15,610 nt of DNA from JAAFKA01 sp044348925 (GTDB lineage Bacteria > Bacteroidota > Bacteroidia > Cytophagales > Thermoflexibacteraceae). Each line of letters starts with the position of its first letter. Position 1 is the stretch's first letter. Location of the stretch: NCBI GenBank assembly GCA_044348925.1, contig JBIKRY010000086.1, positions 1-15,610 of the forward strand, in the 5' to 3' direction. Both the position numbers and the translations under genes were made by a program. This document shows, one piece after another, positions 1 to 7,560 of the stretch. The notes beneath the pieces are model-generated. The model did no database searches and was not told the origin of the DNA. It was given only the letters and a program-made list of their open reading frames with translations.

Positions 1-30
1 TAATTAAAAGTTTTTCTATAATTTGCCAAC

Positions 31-98
31 TCTTGACAGAAAGGTCTGAACTATATTTTTTGATTCGCATTCACAAATATAGCTACTTTTTGTCAAGA
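31..98. repeat. imperfect inverted repeat with long loop
   Basis: The arm TCTTGACAGAAAG at 31-43 pairs with CTTTTTGTCAAGA at 86-98, matching at 12 of 13 positions around a 42-nt loop. The minus strand of the loop also contains TATATTTG (81-74), which fits the Bacteroidota -7 consensus TAnnTTTG. It could therefore lie in the promoter region of a gene that starts left of the window, but the spacing to a -33 element is not right. The role is unknown. Confidence 0.3.
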
Positions 99-156
99 AA
101 TTTTTAACTCAAACAGCTTCTAAGAAATTAAACTACACTTTTACGTCTTCAAGGTT

Positions 157-230
157 AAAAAGAGAATACAGTTGCCAAAAATTTAGACAGCAATGTCTTT
201 ACTTGCAACGTATCTCTTTTTTGTTTTTTT
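157..230. terminator. structured hairpin with T-run, terminator or RNA 3' end
   Basis: Bases 157-175 pair with 205-222 if two single-base bulges are allowed (AAAAAGAGA-TAC-GTTGC against GCAAC-GTA-TCTCTTTTT). Inside the loop is a second perfect stem, AGACA/TGTCT at 185-198, capped by a GCAA tetraloop. On the plus strand it is followed by a long T-run to 230. On the minus strand the stem itself ends in five Ts, so it could terminate transcription either way. There is no gene on the plus strand before it within the window. It may end a gene or small RNA lying on either strand. Confidence 0.4.
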
Positions 231-380
231 AGTTTTGGGCATAAAATACTGCATGACCAAGCATACATCTTAGTTTCCGTTTCCTAAGTTATTTACAGTC
301 TTACCATTGCTACCTACAAACCATTTGTAACCCACTTTATAAAAACTTCCCACAACTTTTATTACTCTCCTAAAATTATC
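183..380 (-). other. possible broken small gene or ncRNA, minus strand
   Basis: Read on the minus strand from 380, one frame runs for 36 codons (containing VGSFYKVGYKWFVG), meets TAA at 272-270, and continues for 28 codons in the same frame to a TAA at 185-183. Only one internal stop in about 65 codons is unusual for AT-rich non-coding DNA. An ATG at 254 would give a 23-residue basic peptide starting MQYFMPKTKKTKKR. No start codon or family is recognised for the first part. The minus-strand RNA would also fold small hairpins (TACAAA-TGG-TTTGTA, CTTAG...CTAAG) and end in the hairpin at 157-222. It could be a degraded gene, a structured RNA or chance. Confidence 0.2.
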
Positions 381-405
381 CTACATTGTGCAAAAATTTA
401 CTTGT

Positions 406-441
406 CTAAAGGCGAATATACGGTATCCGTAGTTCACGTTA
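406..441 (+). repeat. 36-bp dispersed repeat, truncated palindromic unit
   Basis: This stretch is identical over 36 bases to 7525-7560. It contains the inner palindrome TACGGTATCCGTA and ends in GTTCACGTTA. Compared with the complete unit at 7519-7560, it lacks the first six bases, so the ATTCGCCT half of the first hairpin is gone. It sits 18 bp upstream of the ATG at 460, so it must lie in or next to the promoter or leader of that gene. The rest of the 1-459 gap holds the hairpin and the minus-strand frame described separately. Confidence 0.8.
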
Positions 442-459
442 CTTAACTATCGAAGTTTT

Positions 460-1917
460 ATGAAATATATACAAAAAATTCGCTATCTATTCACAGAAAA
501 ATGGGCAATACACCCAATACTATTTGCCATTTTTTTTGTATTATATGGCTACAACGAAATGTCAGATTCTGTAAAAATATCTGAATTAATTTATTTGTTA
601 GTAGGAATAAGTTTGGTAGTAACTGTAATAACTTTCTTTATTCCGTCTAATAACAAAATTAGAAATTCTATATTTTTAAGTATTATACTGCTTTTGTGTC
701 TATTTACTGAACATATTTTTATAGCCTTACAAAATAGTATTTTTATGGCTTGGCTTGCAAAATATCGTTATTTTGTGCCATTTGTGAGTATTTTGTTTGC
801 TATTTTTTACTACTTTACCCGCAAAAAAAAATTAGTACAAGCAAATTTATTTTTACATATTATTAGTATTGTTTATTGTGGAATAGAATTTTATGAGATT
901 TTTGCAACTTTATATGTAAATAATTATCCTACAAAACAAGAAACTTTGCAAAAAAACACTTTGCAAGCAACCACAAAACAAGTTTGCGACACTTGTCCAG
1001 ATATTTATTTGTTGCTAACAGACGGCTATACCAATAGCAAAAGTTTGGAAAAATATTGGAATTTTTCGAACCAAGCCTATATAGATTCTTTGCAAAAATT
1101 AGGTTTTTATCACATCAAAAATGCACAAAGCAATTACCACCGCACCCTAAAAAGTATGTCAGCTATTTTGAATATGAATTATACCAAGGTAGGAAATATT
1201 GAACAGAACAGAAAAGCACAAAAAACAGCCTATTTGGAGATAAAAAACAACGAAGTATGTCAGAAATTGGCAGAAAAAGGCTATAACTTTCATAATATTT
1301 CCCCATTTCATATTGCAAATACAGAAGCAACTATCTATTATGCAGATAATTTTATGCTTACCAATCTAACAAAGTTTTTGCTACACAAAACTATTTTTAA
1401 GATACCTGTAGCAAATTTACTAAAATATTTTGAAAATACAGAGCCACAAAAATACAAAATAGATAAACCAATAGCGACTTTGGAAAATATCCACCGAACA
1501 CCACATAAACAACCTAATTTTGTGTATTTACATATATTATGTCCACATTTTCCCTATCTTTTTGACAAAAATGGCGGACAATTAGCCCAAAATATACAAA
1601 AAAATCCACAACTTGCTTATTTGGAACAATTACAATATGTCAATAAAATAATAATTAAGTTGCTAAAAAATTTGCAAAAAAATGCTACAAAACCTTATAT
1701 CGTAGTTTTGACAGGAGACCACGGCTCGCGAGAATTTGATGCCGAAATAGGCAAACAAGCAGAAAGTTATACAACCTCTACTTTTTTCTATTTTCCAGAC
1801 CAAAACTACCATATTTTGTATGATTCGATGACTTCGGTCAATCTCTTTCGAGCAGTATTACATAAAGCTATTGGAACTAATTTATCCTATATTCCTGATA
1901 AAATTATAAATAAATAG
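460..1917 (+). CDS. membrane-anchored sulfatase/alkaline phosphatase superfamily protein
   Basis: This 485-residue protein begins with about five hydrophobic membrane segments (roughly residues 17-31, 42-61, 69-90, 102-120, 127-150). A soluble domain of the sulfatase / alkaline phosphatase superfamily (PF00884 type) follows from about residue 178, presumably outside the cytoplasmic membrane. Visible superfamily marks are PDIYLLLTDGY (metal ligand D188), NYHRTLKSMSAILNMNY with T229 as the likely nucleophile, CPHFPYLFDKNGG (H363) and LTGDHGSR (D420, H421). Relatives include lipoteichoic-acid-synthase-like and phosphoethanolamine transferases, but the substrate cannot be read from the sequence. 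The ATG has no Shine-Dalgarno, as is usual for Bacteroidota. ccoG follows after 48 bp without a visible terminator, so co-transcription is possible. The superfamily call is firm; whether it is a hydrolase or a transferase is open. Confidence 0.8.
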   Translation: MKYIQKIRYLFTEKWAIHPILFAIFFVLYGYNEMSDSVKISELIYLLVGISLVVTVITFFIPSNNKIRNSIFLSIILLLCLFTEHIFIALQNSIFMAWLAKYRYFVPFVSILFAIFYYFTRKKKLVQANLFLHIISIVYCGIEFYEIFATLYVNNYPTKQETLQKNTLQATTKQVCDTCPDIYLLLTDGYTNSKSLEKYWNFSNQAYIDSLQKLGFYHIKNAQSNYHRTLKSMSAILNMNYTKVGNIEQNRKAQKTAYLEIKNNEVCQKLAEKGYNFHNISPFHIANTEATIYYADNFMLTNLTKFLLHKTIFKIPVANLLKYFENTEPQKYKIDKPIATLENIHRTPHKQPNFVYLHILCPHFPYLFDKNGGQLAQNIQKNPQLAYLEQLQYVNKIIIKLLKNLQKNATKPYIVVLTGDHGSREFDAEIGKQAESYTTSTFFYFPDQNYHILYDSMTSVNLFRAVLHKAIGTNLSYIPDKIINK

Positions 1918-1965
1918 CTTTTTTTTGTGAAAAAATAAATGTTCCTTTGTAAAAATAGATAAAAA

Positions 1966-3363
1966 ATGGACTTTAGAGATACTATAGGCGTATTAGACAG
2001 CAAGGGTGCAAACAAACGTATGTATCCAAAAGAAGTAAATGGTTTTTTATACAAAGCTCGCAATGTGTTTGGCTTGTCTTTGTTGGCTTTTTTGTTTGCA
2101 GCACCATTTATCAAAATCAATGGGCAGCCTTTGTTGTTGCTCAATATCTTGGAAAGGAAATTTATTATTTTTGGGCAAATATTTTTTCCACAAGATTTTT
2201 ATTTATTTGCTTTAGCAATGCTAACTTTTATGGTTTTCGTTATTTTGTTTACTGTAGTTTTTGGCAGAGTATTTTGTGGTTGGGCTTGTCCCCAAACTAT
2301 TTTTATGGAGTTGGTTTTTCGGCGAATTGAACATTGGATAGAAGGAGATGCCAATCAACAACGCAAATTAAACGAAGGCAAATGGACAACTGAAAAAATA
2401 TGGAAAAAATCCTTGAAACACACCATTTTTTGGATAGTTTCGTTTCTTATTGCTAATACTTTTTTGGCATATATTGTAGGAATAGAAGAATTACAAAAAC
2501 TAATTACCCATTCCCCATTGCACAATATTACCTTATTTATTGCCTTAATTATATTTACTACGGTATTTTATTATGTTTTTGCAAAATTTAGAGAATTGGT
2601 TTGTATCGTAGTTTGTCCGTATGGCAGATTGCAAAGTGTGTTTTTGGATAACAAAAGTATTGTAGTTGCTTATGATTTTGTGCGAGGGGAGCCACGCGGA
2701 AAACTCAAAAAAAATGATACACAAAGCCCCGCAGAAACCCCAAAAGGCGACTGTATTGACTGCAAATTGTGCGTACAAGTATGTCCTACAGGCATAGATA
2801 TTCGCAACGGTACACAGTTGGAATGTATCAACTGCACAGCTTGTATAGATGTGTGTGATGAGGTAATGGAAAAAATAGCAAAACCTAAAAAACTTATTCG
2901 TTATGACTCGATGGAAGGCATAACCCAGAAAAAACCTTTGCGATTTACCACACGAATTGCAGCTTATTCCGTTGTTTTGACTTTGTTGTTGGGCGTATTA
3001 ACTTATTTGTTAATTAGTCGAAAACCTGTAGCAATGACCATTTTACGCACTTCGGGAATGTTGTATCAACAGCCAGACAGCTTGACTATCAGCAACTTAT
3101 ATAATGTAGAATTGGTAAATAAAACTCCCAATGCAATGGATTTGGAATTTAGAATCAAAGAAAATATTGGTACGATAAAATTTGTAAATGATGCAAAAAC
3201 ATTGCACTTACCAAGCCAAAATGACGTAAAAGGAGTTTTCTTTGTACTAATTCCTAAAAAAGATATTCACCAACTAAGTACCAAAATTACCATTCAAATT
3301 TATCAAAAAAATGAATTATTGAATGAACAAAAAACCACATTTTTGTCGCCAAGTGTACAGTAA
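1966..3363 (+). CDS. ccoG: cytochrome c oxidase accessory protein CcoG (FixG/RdxA family)
   Basis: A 465-residue inner-membrane ferredoxin-like protein. CcoG is known to act as a cupric reductase supplying Cu(I) for assembly of cbb3-type cytochrome oxidase. Membrane segments lie near residues 34-49, 76-99, 154-171, 187-206 and 331-350. NapH-type cysteine motifs are at 104-109 (CGWACP) and 213-220 (CIVVCPYG). Two [4Fe-4S] motifs follow: C263, C266, C269, C273-P and C287, C290, C293, C297. The C-terminal region (about 355-465) is the Ig-like FixG tail. Length and motif order match the family. No ccoN, ccoO, ccoP, ccoS or ccoH gene is next to it; its neighbours are a sulfatase-like protein upstream and a terminator downstream. 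This separation from the oxidase operon is the only odd point. Confidence 0.96.
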   Translation: MDFRDTIGVLDSKGANKRMYPKEVNGFLYKARNVFGLSLLAFLFAAPFIKINGQPLLLLNILERKFIIFGQIFFPQDFYLFALAMLTFMVFVILFTVVFGRVFCGWACPQTIFMELVFRRIEHWIEGDANQQRKLNEGKWTTEKIWKKSLKHTIFWIVSFLIANTFLAYIVGIEELQKLITHSPLHNITLFIALIIFTTVFYYVFAKFRELVCIVVCPYGRLQSVFLDNKSIVVAYDFVRGEPRGKLKKNDTQSPAETPKGDCIDCKLCVQVCPTGIDIRNGTQLECINCTACIDVCDEVMEKIAKPKKLIRYDSMEGITQKKPLRFTTRIAAYSVVLTLLLGVLTYLLISRKPVAMTILRTSGMLYQQPDSLTISNLYNVELVNKTPNAMDLEFRIKENIGTIKFVNDAKTLHLPSQNDVKGVFFVLIPKKDIHQLSTKITIQIYQKNELLNEQKTTFLSPSVQ

Positions 3364-3372
3364 TATTACTTA

Positions 3373-3424
3373 CAAAATACTCCAATAAATTTACTACTAT
3401 AAATTTTATTGGAGTTTTATTTTG
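3373..3424 (+). terminator. terminator after ccoG
   Basis: The arms ACTCCAATAAATTT and AAATTTTATTGGAGT form a long AT-rich stem with a short loop, extended by CAAAAT...ATTTTG outside and with small bulges. T-rich sequence follows. It starts 10 bp after the ccoG stop, and its near-symmetry means it could work in both directions. The rest of the gap to 3584 shows no gene and no clear promoter. Confidence 0.7.
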
Positions 3425-3583
3425 TAAACTAATATTTTATATTTAATTTGTAGTGAAACTTGTAAGGAATTGTTAAAATTGGTATGATTTTGCATAGTAT
3501 ATGCTCAACTATTGCAAACTATAGACAATAAAATTCATAAGTTTAGCAATTTCATACAAGCACTAACAAATTAATACACTGTC

Positions 3584-5821
3584 ATGAAAACTCTACGAAT
3601 AACTACAGGCGTTTTTTGGGTAGAAATAGAAGAAGCAAATCTTAGAATCCTCTGCGGTTGCCCTGCTGATGCGGTTAAGCACATGAAAAAACGTGGTTAT
3701 ATCGAGGACATCAACAAAAATGGCGTGCAATGCGAAACAGGACCTAATGCAGTTTTATTGTCAGATGTATTAATTCAAAACGGTATGTTCTCCAATTTAA
3801 CGGAGTTTCCTGTCTTGCAAATGTTGTATTTGCAAGGTATGATTATACCAAACCACCCCAGTAATAATGGTACAAAACCCATGTTGATAGGTGCAGAAGA
3901 ATCTGTAAACTCGCAAATGGAATATATTTTTAGAGGAAATTATGGCTTAATTAGCAAAGAGGAAATTATGTCGGCAGGCATTTCGGAAGAACAAGCAGAA
4001 GAAATGATGCGAATTAAATTATTTTTTGCTTTTGGCAAAATTAGTACCCCACAAAGTTTATTAGACCGTAGAATTGTTTATGACGAGCCTATGGAATTGC
4101 GTAATGGCGTGTATATTACTCGACTAAAACTCAATGTGTACGAAATTAGTTACAAAGACGAAAAAACCATTATCAATCTCAATCTTGCACCACACGAAAA
4201 ATATGAAGCACCTTTTCAATTAGGCTATCAGTTTATCAAACGAGAATATTTTGCGGTTATTCATTCTGGCGAGGGAGATGGTTGGGATATTCACCGTCCT
4301 TGTATGTCGAGTATTATTATTTTTCAAGGCAAAATTTATCTTATTGACGCAGGTCCTAATATTTTGACTACCTTAAATTATCTTGGAATTAGTGTCAATG
4401 AAATAGAAGGACTTTTTCATACCCACGTCCATGACGACCATTTTGCAGGCTTAACCACACTTATTCGCACCGATAGAAAGCTAAAATACTATGCTACGCC
4501 TTTGATTAGACTTTCTGTTACCAAAAAACTGTGTGCCTTAATGTCTATTCGAGAAAATAATTTTGCTAACTTTTTTGATGTTTATGATATTCCTTTTGAT
4601 GAATGGTCAAATGTAGATGGATTGCAAGTAATGCCTGTATATTCGCCACACCCTGTCGAAACTAATTGTTTTATGTTTAGGGCAGAATGGGGAAATGATG
4701 ACAAAACATACATTCATTGGGCAGATATTACAGCCTTTGATGTGTTGGATAAAATGACCATTCCTAATAAAATTACGAATGAATCTGTTATTAGTCTTGC
4801 AAGATGTGAAGAAATTAAGCAATTATATTTACAAGCTGCACACCTCAAAAAAATAGATATTGGTGGCGGAATGATTCATGGCAATGCTATAGATTTTAAA
4901 AATGACCTTTCCCATAAAATAGTCTTGGCACATACCAACAAGCCATTGACCATGCAACAACGCGAAATAGGTTCTTCGGCAGCCTTTGGTATGGTCGATA
5001 TTTTAATTCCTGCTAATCACTATTATAACTATATTTTAGAAGCAGCATTTAATTATTTGCGTTTTTATTTTCCTAATGCCCCGCTATATGATATTCATTA
5101 TTTGCTCAATCACCCAATAAAAAGTATCAATGTTGGTTCTATTTTGTTTAAAAAAGGAAATAGGAGTGATTATGTGTATTTGCTTTTAACAGGTGCTGTG
5201 GAATATACAGACTCGCAAAAAGGTATGCAACATACTTTTTATGCAGGTTCTTTGGTAGGTTTTTATGCGGGTTATTTGGGAATGAATGCCCTCGAAACCT
5301 ATTGGGCAGCCAGCAATTTGCAGGCTTTACAACTACCAGCAGATGCCTACAATGAGTTTGTAATTCGCAATAATTTGTATGGTGAACTCAAAAAATTGGA
5401 AGATTATATCCTGTTTTTGCAAGACACTTGGATTTTTGGCGAAGTAGTTTCTTTTCCTATCCTAACCAAAGTAGCAAGACTCATGCAAAGAGTTTGGTTT
5501 GAGCCACATACTGCACTTTATACCTACCAAGTAGCCGATTTGCATATTATTGTGCGTGGAAAAGTAGAAATTTGGTTTGGCAACAAATTGGTAGATAAAT
5601 TAGAGGAAGGCGACTTTTTTGGTGGCGAATTTAATTTATTTGGAGAATATGGAAATTTTGAAATTAGAATTATGGAAGATACTAATTTATATAGTATTGA
5701 TTCGCAACAACTTACAGATATTCCTATTGTGTTTTGGAAATTATTGGAAACTTACGAAAAACGTCTAAGAAAAGCAGGGAAAAATGAGCCAAGCCTATTT
5801 AGAAAACCTGTTTTAGTCTGA
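3584..5821 (+). CDS. metallo-beta-lactamase fold protein with two C-terminal CNB-like domains
   Basis: This 745-residue protein appears to be cytosolic: it has no signal peptide or membrane segment. Residues 1-215 form a conserved-looking N-terminal region (CGCPADAVKHMKKRGYI, CETGPNAVLLSD) that I cannot assign to a named domain. Residues about 220-480 are a metallo-beta-lactamase fold: IYLIDAGPN (D255), THVHDDHFAG (H281, H283, D285, H286), SPHPVETNCF (H356), HWADIT (D381) and a late AHT (H450) supply a binuclear metal site. Residues about 510-600 and 635-720 look like two cyclic-nucleotide-binding beta-barrels (VYLLLTGAVE; LHIIVRGKVEIWFG...LEEGDFFGGE). Both lack the arginine expected in the phosphate-binding cassette, so the ligand may not be cAMP or cGMP. 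It stands alone between two terminators. Hydrolysis of a nucleotide or phosphodiester substrate under ligand control is a reasonable guess, not shown. Confidence 0.85.
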   Translation: MKTLRITTGVFWVEIEEANLRILCGCPADAVKHMKKRGYIEDINKNGVQCETGPNAVLLSDVLIQNGMFSNLTEFPVLQMLYLQGMIIPNHPSNNGTKPMLIGAEESVNSQMEYIFRGNYGLISKEEIMSAGISEEQAEEMMRIKLFFAFGKISTPQSLLDRRIVYDEPMELRNGVYITRLKLNVYEISYKDEKTIINLNLAPHEKYEAPFQLGYQFIKREYFAVIHSGEGDGWDIHRPCMSSIIIFQGKIYLIDAGPNILTTLNYLGISVNEIEGLFHTHVHDDHFAGLTTLIRTDRKLKYYATPLIRLSVTKKLCALMSIRENNFANFFDVYDIPFDEWSNVDGLQVMPVYSPHPVETNCFMFRAEWGNDDKTYIHWADITAFDVLDKMTIPNKITNESVISLARCEEIKQLYLQAAHLKKIDIGGGMIHGNAIDFKNDLSHKIVLAHTNKPLTMQQREIGSSAAFGMVDILIPANHYYNYILEAAFNYLRFYFPNAPLYDIHYLLNHPIKSINVGSILFKKGNRSDYVYLLLTGAVEYTDSQKGMQHTFYAGSLVGFYAGYLGMNALETYWAASNLQALQLPADAYNEFVIRNNLYGELKKLEDYILFLQDTWIFGEVVSFPILTKVARLMQRVWFEPHTALYTYQVADLHIIVRGKVEIWFGNKLVDKLEEGDFFGGEFNLFGEYGNFEIRIMEDTNLYSIDSQQLTDIPIVFWKLLETYEKRLRKAGKNEPSLFRKPVLV

Positions 5822-5824
5822 TGT

Positions 5825-5872
5825 ATAGGAGTTGTGTAATGGCAATAGCTTTTACACAACTCCTATTTTTAT
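5825..5872 (+). terminator. strong rho-independent terminator
   Basis: A perfect 15-bp stem (ATAGGAGTTGTGTAA at 5825-5839 with TTACACAACTCCTAT at 5852-5866) with a 12-nt loop is followed by TTTTATAA. It begins four bases after the stop codon of the metallo-beta-lactamase/CNB gene and clearly ends that transcript. Confidence 0.9.
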
Positions 5873-5968
5873 AAGTAGTGAGCAGAAATTGGCTTAGATT
5901 ATTTTTATTTATAAATTATTGATAATCAAATACTTACATAATTCAGCAATTACCATTTAACACTTATC

Positions 5969-6027
5969 ATTACTTACAAGTAAAAATTTACCACTACTAA
6001 TTCTATAAAACTTAGATTACTTACAAG
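5969..6027. repeat. 12-bp direct repeats upstream of map
   Basis: ATTACTTACAAG occurs at 5969-5980 and again at 6016-6027. The first copy is part of the palindrome TTACTTACAAGTAA (5970-5983). They lie in the otherwise empty 5873-6078 gap, upstream of the map promoter, and could be a regulator site, but the AT-rich background makes chance similarity possible. Confidence 0.3.
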
Positions 6028-6078
6028 CACTTTGTCAAATTCTATTTAAAAATTATCTAATAACAAAAATAATTTTAG

Positions 6079-6086
6079 TAGCTTTG
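6079..6086 (+). promoter_or_regulatory. candidate -7 element of the map promoter
   Basis: TAGCTTTG exactly fits the Bacteroidota -7 consensus TAnnTTTG and lies 24 bp before the ATG at 6111, giving a short leader of about 20 nt. No good -33 TTTG is seen at the expected 19-21 bp upstream; the nearest TTTG is at 6031. The element also explains why an upstream TTG at 6084 is not the start codon. Confidence 0.4.
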
Positions 6087-6110
6087 CAGACAAATTTTAT
6101 TTTTAATCTA

Positions 6111-6887
6111 ATGGATATTTATTACAAAACACAAAAAGACATAGAAGCTATTAAAGCAAGTGCCGAAATTTTGGGCAAAGTACACGGAGAAATAGCAAAA
6201 ATGATAAAAGTAGGTGCCAAAACTATAGATTTAGACCGCAGAGCCGAAGAGTTTATCAAAGACCACCAAGCATATCCTTCCTTCCTCAATTATGACGGAT
6301 TTCCTGCTTCCCTGTGTATTTCTGTGAATGATGTAGTAGTACATGGCGTACCAGACCACTATGAGTTACAAGATGGAGATATTATTTCGGTAGATTGTGG
6401 CGTGTTCTTAAATGGTTTTCATGCCGATTCTGCCTATACATATCCTGTAGGCGAAGTAAAACCTCAAGTAATGCACTTGCTAAAAACTACTAGAGAATCT
6501 CTTTACAAAGGCATCGAGGCAATGAAAGTAAATGGACGTTTGGGAGATATAGGCTTTGCAGTGCAACAACACGTAGAAAAACAAGGTTTTTCGGTGGTAA
6601 GAGAATTAGTAGGGCATGGCGTAGGCAAAAATTTACACGAAGAACCTATTGTTCAAAACTATGGAAGACGAGGAGATGGCAAAAAATTAGCAAATGGTTT
6701 GGTAATTGCTATAGAACCTATGATTAATTTAGGAAAAAAAGAAGTAATGAAACGCGAAGGAGAACAAGGCATTCGTACATTAGATGGCAAACCATCGGCA
6801 CATTATGAACATACTGTAGGAATCATCAATGGAAAAGTAGAAGTCCTAACGACCTTTAAATACATAGAAGAAGTTTTCTCCTTTTAA
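6111..6887 (+). CDS. map: methionine aminopeptidase, type I
   Basis: A cytosolic enzyme that removes the N-terminal methionine from new proteins. From the ATG at 6111 the protein has 258 residues, the usual length for the type I enzyme, and begins MDIYYKTQKDIEAI as in the family. An in-frame TTG at 6084 would add nine residues but overlaps the -7 promoter element, so it is rejected. All active-site residues are present: H78 (VVVHGVP), metal ligands D95 (VDCG), D106 (HADSAYT), H169 (GHGVGKNLHEEP), E202 (IEPM) and E233 (YEHTV). There is no N-terminal zinc-finger extension. A small membrane protein gene follows after 15 bp and is probably co-transcribed. In many bacteria map sits among ribosomal protein genes with secY and infA; here it does not. 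Confidence 0.97.
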   Translation: MDIYYKTQKDIEAIKASAEILGKVHGEIAKMIKVGAKTIDLDRRAEEFIKDHQAYPSFLNYDGFPASLCISVNDVVVHGVPDHYELQDGDIISVDCGVFLNGFHADSAYTYPVGEVKPQVMHLLKTTRESLYKGIEAMKVNGRLGDIGFAVQQHVEKQGFSVVRELVGHGVGKNLHEEPIVQNYGRRGDGKKLANGLVIAIEPMINLGKKEVMKREGEQGIRTLDGKPSAHYEHTVGIINGKVEVLTTFKYIEEVFSF

Positions 6888-6902
6888 CTTATTAGACATT
6901 TT

Positions 6903-7328
6903 ATGTTGCTCAATCTTATTGCTGCTGCAGTATTATTATTGCCACTTGGTGCTACGGTTTTTTTAGCTACAAGTTTTTTTGGAAACATGATTCCATACAC
7001 AAATTATTTTGCAGCCTTAGGAATAATACTTGCTGTAGTGAATATTTTTGTGCAACTTTTTCTAATGCGGTGGTTACTGTTAGACATTATAGCACCACTT
7101 GCCGAATTATTAGGATTTGAGTTATATATAGAGAAAGAAATTATAGAAGAGGAAGACAAAAATGCAGCTATTTTTGGTGCTATTTGGTTATTTATTACCC
7201 ATATTTCTATGATTATTTTGTTATTTGTTCATCAAATGCCCATTCTTGGCTTTTTTTCGGCTTTTGGTTATGGTGTATTTCTACTTGGCGATTGGGTAAT
7301 GCACAATAGTACACAAGAAGAAAATTGA
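6903..7328 (+). CDS. small integral membrane protein of unknown function
   Basis: A 141-residue hydrophobic protein with four predicted membrane segments (about residues 5-26, 35-63, 89-110 and 113-129). An acidic stretch between the second and third (YIEKEIIEEEDKN, about 77-88) should form a charged loop. No family is recognised. The ATG lies 15 bp after the map stop, so the two genes are probably one transcript. The stop codon is only a few bases before the MITE-like repeat at 7333, whose palindromes may end or stabilise this transcript. Codon use looks like that of its neighbours. Confidence 0.75.
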   Translation: MLLNLIAAAVLLLPLGATVFLATSFFGNMIPYTNYFAALGIILAVVNIFVQLFLMRWLLLDIIAPLAELLGFELYIEKEIIEEEDKNAAIFGAIWLFITHISMIILLFVHQMPILGFFSAFGYGVFLLGDWVMHNSTQEEN

Positions 7329-7332
7329 ATTT

Positions 7333-7433
7333 TAACGTGAACTACGGATTACTTTATTGATAATCAAGAAGTTACAAGTAAAATATATAATAAATAAGTT
7401 GCGTAGCAACCGTATATTCGCCTTTAGGCGAAT
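7333..7433 (-). repeat. inverted palindromic unit split by 59-bp insert
   Basis: This is the reverse complement of the 42-bp unit at 7519-7560, but positions 7350-7408 are extra sequence lying in the loop of the unit's TACGG-TAT-CCGTA hairpin. The insert ends in its own palindrome GTTGCGTAGCAAC (7398-7410). A 12-base piece of that (TTGCGTAGCAAC, 7399-7410) recurs in inverse orientation at 8317-8328. The intact hairpin ATTCGCCT-TT-AGGCGAAT is at 7416-7433. Confidence 0.65.
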
Positions 7434-7518
7434 GAAATGTAAGGATAAAAACGAACTTGGTTATAAATTCACAAATTTTGAGAAATAATTACTATTTTTC
7501 TTTCAATTTACCAGACTC

Positions 7519-7560
7519 ATTCGCCTAAAGGCGAATATACGGTATCCGTAGTTCACGTTA
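7519..7560 (+). repeat. complete 42-bp palindromic unit
   Basis: The unit consists of two adjacent hairpins, ATTCGCCT-AA-AGGCGAAT (7519-7536) and TACGG-TAT-CCGTA (from 7538), followed by GTTCACGTTA. Bases 7525-7560 are identical to 406-441. It resembles REP-type intergenic repeats in organisation. The remaining gap to 7755 contains no gene. Confidence 0.75.

Larger units (their letters stand above)
7333..7560. mobile_element. MITE-like palindromic element, 228 bp, no ORF
   Basis: The element is bounded by inverted ends TAACGTGAACTACGGAT (7333-7349) and ATCCGTAGTTCACGTTA (7544-7560). Inside is a second inverted pair, ACCGTATATTCGCCTTTAGGCGAAT-type at 7409-7433 and its complement at 7519-7543. 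A possible 5-bp duplication AATTT flanks it (7328-7332 and 7560-7564), although this is AT-rich and overlaps the end by one base. The interior encodes nothing recognisable. It is best described as two oppositely oriented copies of a 42-bp unit, the left one split by 59 bp of extra sequence. It would need a transposase supplied elsewhere if mobile. Confidence 0.6.

Noticed and set aside
1887..2144. Minus-strand 85-codon frame
   Set aside because: It overlaps the start of ccoG on the other strand and has no recognisable features.
3479..3495. Sigma-54-like TTGGTATGATTTTGCAT upstream of the metallo-beta-lactamase/CNB gene
   Set aside because: The GG to GC spacing is 9 instead of 10 and the CAC of the -24 box is missing.
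6084..6110. TTG start for map nine codons upstream of the ATG
   Set aside because: It overlaps the TAGCTTTG promoter element, and the protein from the ATG at 6111 already matches the family N-terminus and length.
7333..7560. CRISPR array
   Set aside because: The repeats are inverted rather than direct, and there are no regular spacers or cas genes.
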